This document shows positions 1 through 5,591 of a stretch of DNA of 6,349 nt, piece after piece. The stretch is taken from the NCBI GenBank assembly GCA_902797525.1, contig CADBSZ010000045.1:1-6349 (forward strand), read 5' to 3'. Below the pieces are notes generated by a model. It saw only the letters and a list, made by a program, of their open reading frames with translations, was not told where the DNA came from and made no database searches. Source of the DNA: an uncultured Ruminococcus sp. GTDB taxonomy: Bacteria > Bacillota > Clostridia > Oscillospirales > Acutalibacteraceae. A program made the translations under genes and the position numbers. Numbering within the stretch: position 1 is the stretch's first letter; every line of letters begins with the position of its first letter.

Positions 1-111
1 TGGCGCGTTTTCCAATTGCGCAAAAGCGCAATTGCCGTCTTATACAATCTTGACGCGCCTACGGCGCTATTAAAAAGTAGAAAGTCTGCTTTTTAATGAA
101 GATTGGTATAA
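1..111. repeat. Cluster of inverted repeats, possible dispersed intergenic repeat or structured RNA
   Basis: Several perfect or near-perfect inverted repeats are packed here. CAATTGCGC (13-21) and GCGCAATTG (26-34) form a 9-bp stem around an AAAA loop. An outer stem pairs 40-51 with 99-111 (12 bp, one bulged G at 105/106). It encloses two arms: GCGCC-TAC-GGCGC (55-67), and a long hairpin at 69-97 (ATTAAAAAG/CTTTTTAAT, one T-G wobble, AGA/TCT, loop AAG). GGCGCG at 2-7 can alternatively pair with CGCGCC at 54-59. None of these stems has a T-tract on either strand, so they are not ordinary terminators. The arrangement resembles a small non-autonomous palindromic repeat (MITE or REP type) or a folded RNA. 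The family is not recognised, and the element may continue left of the window. One forward frame is open from 1 to a TAA at 94-96, so the end of an upstream gene cannot be fully excluded. Confidence 0.6.
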
Positions 112-128
112 ATTTCATCTATTCATTT

Positions 129-169
129 ACGGCAGAAAACCGGCTTTGCGTTTTCTGCCGTTTTGTTTT
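129..169 (+). terminator. Strong rho-independent terminator for the upstream unit
   Basis: ACGGCAGAAAAC (129-140) and GTTTTCTGCCGT (150-161) form a perfect 12-bp stem with a 9-nt loop (141-149). The T-rich tract TTTTGTTTT (161-169) follows at once. The tract lies on the + side only, so it terminates rightward transcription arriving from upstream of the window. It lies 45 nt before the -35 box of the thyX promoter and so separates the operon from its left neighbour. Confidence 0.9.
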
Positions 170-213
170 GTCATAAAATCTTTTCCAATTTCCGATATTC
201 TGCTGTCGATACC

Positions 214-242
214 TTGCAAAACGAAAAGGAAAATGTTATAAT
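214..242 (+). promoter_or_regulatory. Sigma-A promoter of the thyX operon
   Basis: A consensus -10 hexamer TATAAT lies at 237-242, preceded by TG at 234-235, which makes an extended -10. A -35 hexamer TTGCAA (214-219, four of six consensus positions) sits exactly 17 nt upstream. Transcription would be expected to start near 248-250, leaving a leader of about 30 nt before the thyX ATG. That is too short for a riboswitch or T-box. No operator-like palindrome overlaps the promoter, so the sequence suggests constitutive housekeeping expression. Confidence 0.85.
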
Positions 243-261
243 ACTAATAATTATGTAAAAT

Positions 262-280
262 AGGAGAAGTGGGGGATAAA
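262..280 (+). promoter_or_regulatory. Ribosome binding region deciding the thyX start
   Basis: Two purine blocks precede the ATG at 281: AGGAG at 262-266 (14 nt away, rather far) and GGGGGA at 271-276 (about 5 nt away, able to pair with the anti-SD through one G-U). The in-frame GTG at 269 sits only 2 nt after AGGAG, too close for good initiation, so ATG 281 is preferred. Confidence 0.6.
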
Positions 281-1087
281 ATGGCTATCAAAGTTACATT
301 GTTAACGCACACACCCAATCCCGAGCAAACCGTCGCCATGGCGGCAAAGCTTTGTTATTCGCCGTCCGGCATTGAGGACATCCGCGAAGGACTTACCGAA
401 GAAAAAACCACCGCGTTTATCAACATGCTGTCCGATTTGGGCCACGCAAGTCCCACCGAGCATGTTTCGTTTACCTTTGGCATCGAGGGAATTTCACGCG
501 CGTGCTCCCATCAGCTGGTGCGCCACCGCATTGCTTCCTATTCACAACAGAGTCAGCGCTATGTTGACGGCACCAAATTTGATTTTGTCACACCGCCGGA
601 AATCACCAACAATCCGCGCGCGCTCGAAGTCTACAACCGCGTGCTTGCCGAGCAGGCAAAGGCGTACCGCGAAATCCGTGACGCGCTGGTTGTCGGTTAT
701 ATCAGCGACTTTCTCGGCGAAGCGCAAACAGGCTCCGACGAGGAAATGATGAACGCGTTTAAAGAGAGCAATAAGACGCAGTATTCCGCTTTTGTCAAAA
801 AGGCGAACGAGGATGCGCGCTTTATCTTGCCCAACGCTTCAACCACCAAAATTGTCTGCACCTTCAACGCGCGCAGTCTGCACAATTTCTTTGCTCACCG
901 CTGCTGCAACCGCGCCCAGTGGGAAATCCGCGAGGTCGCCGAGCAAATGCTTTTGGAATGCTTAAAGGTCGCGCCGAATCTGTTTAAAAACTGCGGACCG
1001 TCCTGCTTGTTTGGTCCCTGTCCCGAAGGAAAAATGTGCTGCGGAAAACAAAAGGAAATGCGCGAAAAGTACGGTCGTGCAAAATAA
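281..1087 (+). CDS. thyX: Flavin-dependent thymidylate synthase ThyX
   Basis: The 268-residue protein carries the diagnostic ThyX motif RHRX7S ([11 protein letters not shown], residues 81-91), which binds FAD and the dUMP phosphate, followed by QRY. Further family blocks are EDARFILPN near 177-185 and an Arg/His-rich helix [19 protein letters not shown] (196-214). ThyX methylates dUMP to dTMP in the cytoplasm using methylene-THF as carbon donor and reduced FAD as hydride source. It releases THF rather than DHF, so it is independent of the ThyA/DHFR cycle. Length is normal for a ThyX with a C-terminal tail. That tail has a Cys cluster (C238, C242, C247, C253, C254) of unproven role. The ATG at 281 is chosen over GTG 269 on ribosome-site spacing and because the family usually begins near it. 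It is the first gene after the promoter and lies 10 nt before tmk, the next enzyme in the pathway. Confidence 0.96.
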   Translation: MAIKVTLLTHTPNPEQTVAMAAKLCYSPSGIEDIREGLTEEKTTAFINMLSDLGHASPTEHVSFTFGIEGISRACSHQLVRHRIASYSQQSQRYVDGTKFDFVTPPEITNNPRALEVYNRVLAEQAKAYREIRDALVVGYISDFLGEAQTGSDEEMMNAFKESNKTQYSAFVKKANEDARFILPNASTTKIVCTFNARSLHNFFAHRCCNRAQWEIREVAEQMLLECLKVAPNLFKNCGPSCLFGPCPEGKMCCGKQKEMREKYGRAK

Positions 1088-1097
1088 AGGTATCTCC

Positions 1098-1763
1098 ATG
1101 AAATCAAAAATCATTGTTATCGAAGGACTCGACGGCAGCGGCAAGGCAACGCAGACCAAGCTGCTCGCCGAAAAATTAAAGGCGCAGGGACTCGCTGTCC
1201 GTCAGCTTGAATTTCCCGATTATCAAAGTCCCAGCTCCGCGCTGGTGAAAATGTATCTCGGAGGTGAATTCGGCAGCAAGCCCGAGGACGTCAACGCCTA
1301 TGCTGCCTCAGCGTTTTACGCTGTTGACCGCGCCGCAGGCTACCTAAAGGACTGGAAGCGCGACTACAAAAACAACACGGTGCTGCTCAGCGACCGCTAC
1401 TGTACCTCCAACATCATCTACCAAATGGCGAAGGTCAGCGACGCCGAGCGCGACAGCTTCATTCGCTGGCAGGCGGATTTTGAGTATGACAAGCTCGGCC
1501 TGCCGCGTCCGGACGCCGTCATTTATCTTGATGTTGACCCCGATGTTTCCCAAAAGCTGATGGAAAAACGCTACGGCGGCGACAACAGCAAAAAGGATTT
1601 GCACGAAAGCAACATGAGCTTTTTGCTCTCCTGCCGCAGAAGCGCGCTTTATGCCGCCGAAAAATGCGGATGGCACATCATCAGCTGCTGCACAGACGGC
1701 GACATCAAGCCGATTGACGACATTGCCGGGGAAATAGAAACCTATGTTCAAACGGTTTTATGA
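1098..1763 (+). CDS. tmk: Thymidylate kinase (dTMP kinase)
   Basis: The 221-residue P-loop kinase phosphorylates dTMP to dTDP with ATP, the step directly after ThyX. Residues 9-19 (EGLDGSGKATQ) form the Walker A loop, with Ala17 where most members have Ser or Thr. The DRY motif at 99-101 followed by CTSNIIYQ is the dTMP-binding segment. RPDAVIYLDVDP (137-148) is the typical core strand with the DxD-like turn. KRYGGDNSKKDLHESN (157-172) is the mobile LID region. The frame stays open back to 1011 inside thyX. ATG 1098 is the right start because AAAGG (1086-1090) sits 7 nt upstream and the protein then begins just before the first beta strand, as in the family. The gene is 10 nt from thyX and presumably co-transcribed. 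A broader deoxynucleotide kinase specificity is possible but less likely, given the neighbour. Confidence 0.93.
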   Translation: MKSKIIVIEGLDGSGKATQTKLLAEKLKAQGLAVRQLEFPDYQSPSSALVKMYLGGEFGSKPEDVNAYAASAFYAVDRAAGYLKDWKRDYKNNTVLLSDRYCTSNIIYQMAKVSDAERDSFIRWQADFEYDKLGLPRPDAVIYLDVDPDVSQKLMEKRYGGDNSKKDLHESNMSFLLSCRRSALYAAEKCGWHIISCCTDGDIKPIDDIAGEIETYVQTVL

Positions 1764-1897
1764 GTAAACCGGGTTTTCTGATGATGAAAAAACAGGAAAA
1801 TAAAAGCCATACTATCATTATACCGCTATGCCCGAAACAGGTATTTGAAAAACGGACTGACGGAAAGGAAGAGGTTTTATGTATTATTTATTCTTAG
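1760..1897 (+). CDS. Possible 45-residue small ORF coupled to tmk (doubtful)
   Basis: An ATG at 1760 overlaps the tmk TGA as ATGA, a classic coupling junction. The frame runs 45 codons to a TAG at 1895-1897, overlapping the first 19 nt of the next gene. The peptide starts MSKPGFLMMKKQENKSH and is basic in its first half, with no membrane segment or motif I recognise. There is no strong Shine-Dalgarno upstream of 1760. The stretch is more AT-rich than its neighbours and its end runs through the ribosome site and start of the downstream gene, which argues against conserved coding. It is listed because it fills the only long gap (115 nt) in an otherwise tightly packed operon. The alternative is plain intergenic DNA, with no terminator or convincing promoter visible in it. 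Confidence 0.2.
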   Translation: MSKPGFLMMKKQENKSHTIIIPLCPKQVFEKRTDGKEEVLCIIYS

Positions 1898-2418
1898 CGA
1901 ACGGATTTGAAATCACCGAGGCAATGGCGCCGCTCGACATCATGCGCCGCGCAGGCCTTGACGTTAAAACCGTGGGCGTAACCGGCAGCGAGGTGCAAAG
2001 TTCGCACGGCGTTACCGTAAAGCCTGACATGGATTTATCCGAGCTTTCATATGATAATATCGAGGGAGCGATTCTCCCCGGCGGCATGCCCGGCACCCGC
2101 AATCTTGAAGCGTCCGAGAAAGTGCTTGCCTGCGTTCGTTACTGCTATGACAACGGCAAGCTGGTAGCGGCCATCTGCGCCGCGCCGTCCGTGTTCGGTC
2201 ACATGAATCTGTTAAACGGCAAAAACGCCACTTGCTTTCCGGGCTTTGAAAAGGATTTGTACGGCGCCAACCACACCGGCGCACATGTAGAAACCGACGG
2301 CAACGTTATCACCGCCAAGGGCGCCGGCTGTGCGCTGGAGTTTGGTCACGCCATTGTCAGCCGTGAGCTGTCAAAGGACGTCGCCGACAAGGTGTTAAGT
2401 GATATGCAATGTTTTTAA
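1879..2418 (+). CDS. DJ-1/PfpI family protein (glyoxalase III/deglycase-like)
   Basis: The 179-residue protein has the compact length and single-domain layout of bacterial DJ-1/YajL relatives. The nucleophile elbow AAICAAPS places the reactive cysteine at C100, matching human DJ-1 C106. Glu14 in the segment GFEITEAMAPLDIMRRAG matches the DJ-1 Glu18 that polarises that cysteine. GAILPGGMPG (63-72) is the family glycine-rich loop, and the C-terminal TAKGAGCALEFGHAIV (145-160) is typical. Members convert methylglyoxal or glyoxal to the hydroxy acid, or act in repair of glycated molecules and redox sensing. Which role applies here cannot be read from sequence. AAAGGA (1864-1869) and AAGAGG (1869-1874) supply the ribosome site. 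The stop overlaps the start of the folate gene by 10 nt, pointing to coupled translation. Confidence 0.9.
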   Translation: MYYLFLANGFEITEAMAPLDIMRRAGLDVKTVGVTGSEVQSSHGVTVKPDMDLSELSYDNIEGAILPGGMPGTRNLEASEKVLACVRYCYDNGKLVAAICAAPSVFGHMNLLNGKNATCFPGFEKDLYGANHTGAHVETDGNVITAKGAGCALEFGHAIVSRELSKDVADKVLSDMQCF

Positions 2419-2993
2419 TTAACGTAAAAGAGGAAAAGCGCAAGAAGCGCGCACACTACAAAAAATTGCGCGCATCCTGTCCGGCCGGCGTCAAGGCGCG
2501 GCTTGACGAAGCGCTGCAGCAGCAGGTGCTTTCCCTGGAAGAATACAAAAACTGCCAAACGCTGTTTATTTTTGTGTCGTCGCCCATTGAGTGCGACACG
2601 TCCAAAATCATCAGCGACGCGTTTTCGCAGGGCAAACGGGTAGCCGTTCCGCGCTGCGCCGACAAATCGGGCAAAATGGATTTTTATTATATCCGCTCCG
2701 TTTCCGATTTGTCGCCCGGCACGTTCTCGCTGCTTGAGCCGAATCCCGAGACATGCGAAAAGGTCACCGACTTTTCGTCAGGGCTGTGCATCGTGCCCGG
2801 ACTGTGCTTTGATTTGGAAGGCTATCGCGTTGGCTTTGGCAAGGGTTATTACGATCGTTTTCTCGATGATTTTAAAGGCGTTACCGCCGGAATTTGCTAT
2901 TCCAAATACACGGAAAAACAGCTTCCGCGCGGCACGCATGACAGACATACGGATATTTTGGTAACCGAAAGGTTCATCAACCGCAATCAGTAA
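2409..2993 (+). CDS. 5-formyltetrahydrofolate cyclo-ligase (MTHFS family)
   Basis: The 194-residue cytoplasmic enzyme converts 5-formyl-THF to 5,10-methenyl-THF with ATP, recycling a storage folate into the one-carbon pool. The N-terminal basic run KEEKRKKRAHYKKLRA (7-22) is the typical opening helix. SSPIECDT (57-64) contains the Glu of the folate site. GYRVGFGKGYYDRFL (138-152) is the hallmark glycine-rich nucleotide and folate loop. The tail THDRHTDILVTE (176-187) matches the family ending HDxxxDxxxTE. Start ATG 2409 lies inside the end of the DJ-1 gene (10-nt overlap) with only a weak purine stretch before it (AAGTGA 2396-2401), so initiation probably depends on the upstream ribosomes. 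It supports ThyX indirectly by replenishing methenyl and then methylene-THF. The symbol varies between organisms (fau, ygfA, yqgN), so none is assigned. Confidence 0.94.
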   Translation: MFLINVKEEKRKKRAHYKKLRASCPAGVKARLDEALQQQVLSLEEYKNCQTLFIFVSSPIECDTSKIISDAFSQGKRVAVPRCADKSGKMDFYYIRSVSDLSPGTFSLLEPNPETCEKVTDFSSGLCIVPGLCFDLEGYRVGFGKGYYDRFLDDFKGVTAGICYSKYTEKQLPRGTHDRHTDILVTERFINRNQ

Positions 2994-3004
2994 GAGGTGT
3001 ATGA

Positions 3005-4333
3005 ATGGAGCATTATAATAATGACAACCGCAGCTACGAGGAACAGCGGCGCCGCCGCGCCGAGAACTTTCGGCTGAATATTTCCGACAGCTACGACAGC
3101 GACAATCCGTCCGACCGCGAGCCGGAGGAAATTAATTCCTACAGCGGTCAGGACGTTAAAGAACAAATCGCACGCGAGTCCAAAAAGTCGCTGAAAAAGC
3201 GCAATCGCGAGCAAAAAAAGGCGCTTCGCGCGCGCAACAAACGCAATCGCCGCATTTTCCGCATCATGTGGCTGGTGTCTGTTTTGCTGATTGGCACCAT
3301 GCTTGCCACCTATATCGTCACCGGCATGAACGACCTGCTCGCGATTAACCGTCCCGACGATTCCGTAGTTGCCGTCACCATTCCGGAAAATCCCACGCTG
3401 GACATTGTGGCTGATGAGCTTGTGCGCACCGGCGTTATTAAAGAGGCGGGATATTTCAAGACCTTTGCCAAAATCACCAGATCCGACTCCGATTTTGCAC
3501 AGGGCACTTTTGAACTGCGCAAAAACATGGACTATCAGGCGATTATCACCAACCTCGAGGGTAACGCCAGCCGTACCGACACGGTGGAAGTTACCATCAT
3601 CGAGGGCATGAGCGTTGTGGAAATCGCGGACAAGCTTGTTGAGGAAAAGGCGCTTGCCGATAAGGACAGGTTCCTTGAGCTTTGCGCGTCCGATAATTTT
3701 GACAATGATTTCGACTTCCTCAAAAACATCAAAAATGCAGGAGAGCGTTACTATAAGCTCGAGGGCTATCTTTATCCCGATAAGTACGAGTTTTATCAAA
3801 ACGACGATCCAATCAGCATTATCTACAAGTTCCTCAATAACTTTGAGAGCAAGCTTTACACCAAGCAGGCGTTTGACGGTTATGACAAGCTCTATTCCGT
3901 CCACAAAATGATTGAAAAAACCGACTCGTCCTACGACCTTGATCAAATTATGACGATTGCTTCCATTGTGCAGGCAGAGGCGGCTAACAAAGAGGATATG
4001 TACTACGTTTCCTCCATCATCCATAACCGTTTGACAGCGGATGATTACATGGGCGTGTCGTCGCTCAGTCTTGATTCAACCAAATATTATCCCTACCGCA
4101 GCGAGGACAAGCTCCCTGCAACGGCAGGCAAAAACTACAAGAGCCGCTACGATACATACACTCTCAAGGGCCTTCCCCCGGGACCTATCTGCAATCCCGG
4201 CAACGAGGCGATTAAAGCGGCGCTGCTGCCCTACAGCACCAGCTACTATTACTTCTGCCACGACAAGGACGGTAACCCGTACTACGCGTCCACCATTTAT
4301 GAGCACGAGGCAAATTTGGAGTACATTGAGTAA
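3005..4333 (+). CDS. mltG: Endolytic murein transglycosylase MltG (YceG family)
   Basis: The 442-residue protein has a long hydrophilic cytoplasmic N-terminus (1-83; acidic 28-52, then strongly basic 58-83), one membrane segment (about 84-105) and an extracytoplasmic YceG domain. A LysM-like part follows the membrane (about 121-185). The catalytic part holds LEGYLYPDKYEF (252-263), TIASIVQAEA (317-326) and TYTLKGLPPGPICNPG (384-399), ending in a YEHEANLEYI-type tail. Glu325 aligns with E. coli MltG Glu218, the catalytic acid. The other Glu of the usual SIxEKE motif is Gln323 here. MltG cleaves nascent glycan strands at the membrane and sets strand length. ATG 3005 is chosen over ATG 3001, which gives only five codons; AGAGGTG (2993-2999) sits 5 nt upstream. 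It follows the folate gene by 11 nt and its stop overlaps the U32 start by one base. Confidence 0.95.
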   Translation: MEHYNNDNRSYEEQRRRRAENFRLNISDSYDSDNPSDREPEEINSYSGQDVKEQIARESKKSLKKRNREQKKALRARNKRNRRIFRIMWLVSVLLIGTMLATYIVTGMNDLLAINRPDDSVVAVTIPENPTLDIVADELVRTGVIKEAGYFKTFAKITRSDSDFAQGTFELRKNMDYQAIITNLEGNASRTDTVEVTIIEGMSVVEIADKLVEEKALADKDRFLELCASDNFDNDFDFLKNIKNAGERYYKLEGYLYPDKYEFYQNDDPISIIYKFLNNFESKLYTKQAFDGYDKLYSVHKMIEKTDSSYDLDQIMTIASIVQAEAANKEDMYYVSSIIHNRLTADDYMGVSSLSLDSTKYYPYRSEDKLPATAGKNYKSRYDTYTLKGLPPGPICNPGNEAIKAALLPYSTSYYYFCHDKDGNPYYASTIYEHEANLEYIE

Positions 4334-5553
4334 TGATGAACAAACCTGAAATACTTTCTCCGGCGGGGGACATGGACTGCCTGAAATCCGCGCTGCAATA
4401 CGGCGCGGACGCGGTGTTCCTCGCAGGAAAAATCTTCGGCATGCGCTCATCGCCGCAAAACTTTGATGAAACGCAATTGCGCGAGGCGTGCGCGCTTGCC
4501 CATTCCATAAACAAAAAAATCCACCTCACCTGCAACATCCTTCCGCACAACAGCGAGTTTTCAAAGCTGCCTGATTTTTTGATGATGGCGCAGGACTGCG
4601 GTGTGGACGCCTTTATCATCGCCGACCTCGGCGTGTTTGAGGCGGCAAAACAATACGCGCCCGGCGTGGCGCGCCACATCTCCACCCAGGCCGGCGTTAC
4701 CAACTACGCTGCCGCCAACGTGCTCTACAACATGGGCGCGTCGCGTGTTGTAATGGCGCGCGAAATTCCGCTGGACGAAATCGCCGAAATCCGCGCCAAG
4801 GTACCAAAGGAGCTTGAAATTGAGTGCTTTGTGCACGGCGCAATGTGCGTTTCCTTTTCGGGCAGGTGCCTGATTTCCAGCTATATGACCGGCCGCGATG
4901 CCAACCACGGCGACTGCGCGCAGCCCTGCCGCTGGAAATACCACCTGTTTGAGGAAAAGCGCGAGGGACAGTTTTTCCCTGTTGAGGAGGACAACGGCGG
5001 CACCTATCTTTACAATTCGCGCGACTTATGCATGATTGAGCACATTCCCGAGCTGGTAAAGGCAGGCGTTTCGAGCTTTAAAATCGAGGGCAGAGCCAAA
5101 TCGGCATATTACACTGCCGTCACCACCAACGCCTACCGTAAGGCGGTTGACCAATATGCGCAGGACGGCGAACCGTTTACCCTTCAGCCTTGGATTCGCG
5201 AGGAACTGGAAAAAATCAGTCACCGCGAATACAACACAGGCTTTTATTTCGGCGGCGAGCCGGGACAGGTAACGGGCAACGGCGGCTACATCCGTCACTA
5301 TGACAACGTGGCCGTTTGTGAAAAGAGCGTGGATGAATCCACCTCCGTCATTTCACAGCGCAATAAATTTTTGGTGGGCGACACCCTCGACGTATTGCCC
5401 CCAAGCGGTATTCCGTTTTTGATAAAATGCCTGAGCCTGACAAACGAGGCAGGGGAGAGCGTCGACAGCGCGCCGCACCCCACCGAGATTTTGACAATGC
5501 GCTCGGACAAGCCTGTGCCCGCAGGTTCGGTTATCAGAAAGAAAAAGGATTAA
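4333..5553 (+). CDS. Peptidase U32 family protein, TrhP-like RNA hydroxylase
   Basis: The 406-residue protein has the U32 signature ECFVHGAMCVSFSGRCLIS (164-182) and the following NHGDCAQPCRW segment (191-201). Cysteines 172, 179, 195 and 199 are the set thought to hold an iron-sulfur cluster in this family. The N-terminus KPEILSPAGDMDCLKSAL (4-21) and the block NSRDLCMIEHIPEL (228-241) with FKIEGRAKSAYY (249-260) are typical. A C-terminal beta domain around GDTLDV (349-354) matches the U32_C unit. Despite the peptidase name, characterised relatives hydroxylate RNA: TrhP at U34 of tRNAs (prephenate-dependent) and RlhA on 23S rRNA. The length and its place between mltG and alaS favour a TrhP or B. 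subtilis YrrO-like role, but the RNA target is inferred. Translation is probably coupled to mltG (TAATG junction; ATG at 4333 or 4336; GGAG 4318-4321). Confidence 0.88.
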   Translation: MMNKPEILSPAGDMDCLKSALQYGADAVFLAGKIFGMRSSPQNFDETQLREACALAHSINKKIHLTCNILPHNSEFSKLPDFLMMAQDCGVDAFIIADLGVFEAAKQYAPGVARHISTQAGVTNYAAANVLYNMGASRVVMAREIPLDEIAEIRAKVPKELEIECFVHGAMCVSFSGRCLISSYMTGRDANHGDCAQPCRWKYHLFEEKREGQFFPVEEDNGGTYLYNSRDLCMIEHIPELVKAGVSSFKIEGRAKSAYYTAVTTNAYRKAVDQYAQDGEPFTLQPWIREELEKISHREYNTGFYFGGEPGQVTGNGGYIRHYDNVAVCEKSVDESTSVISQRNKFLVGDTLDVLPPSGIPFLIKCLSLTNEAGESVDSAPHPTEILTMRSDKPVPAGSVIRKKKD

Positions 5554-5575
5554 ATCATTTATCATAACGATTCAT

Positions 5576-5583
5576 AAAAGGAG
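5576..5583 (+). promoter_or_regulatory. Strong Shine-Dalgarno site of alaS
   Basis: AAAAGGAG lies 8 nt before the alaS ATG, the best ribosome site in the window. The gene is therefore independently initiated rather than coupled to the U32 gene. The 38-nt gap has no room for a T-box leader and shows no promoter hexamers. Confidence 0.85.
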
Positions 5584-5591
5584 TAATTACA

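Noticed and set aside
13..34. Hairpin with AAAA loop as an intrinsic terminator
   Set aside because: The stem is good, but neither strand has a following T-tract. The true terminator is at 129-169.
269..280. GTG start adding four residues to ThyX
   Set aside because: AGGAG at 262-266 leaves only 2 nt of spacing, and homologues begin close to the ATG at 281.
1011..1097. N-terminal extension of Tmk inside thyX
   Set aside because: The 29 extra residues are thyX coding sequence read in another frame. The ATG at 1098 has a good ribosome site and the usual family start.
1790..1822. Internal promoter before the DJ-1 gene (TATCAT at 1813-1818)
   Set aside because: The -10 is passable, but no -35-like hexamer lies 16-18 nt upstream and the area is simply AT-rich.
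2987..4024. 345-codon open frame on the minus strand opposite mltG
   Set aside because: It lies antisense to a gene with clear MltG motifs and has no recognisable domain. Its composition (Val/Leu/Ile/Gly-rich, repetitive) is what codon bias of the real gene produces on the opposite strand, and no promoter or ribosome site supports it.
4472..4483. GCAATTGCGC-like word inside the U32 gene matching the left-edge hairpin
   Set aside because: It is a short word within conserved coding sequence without the second arm, so a chance match rather than a repeat copy.
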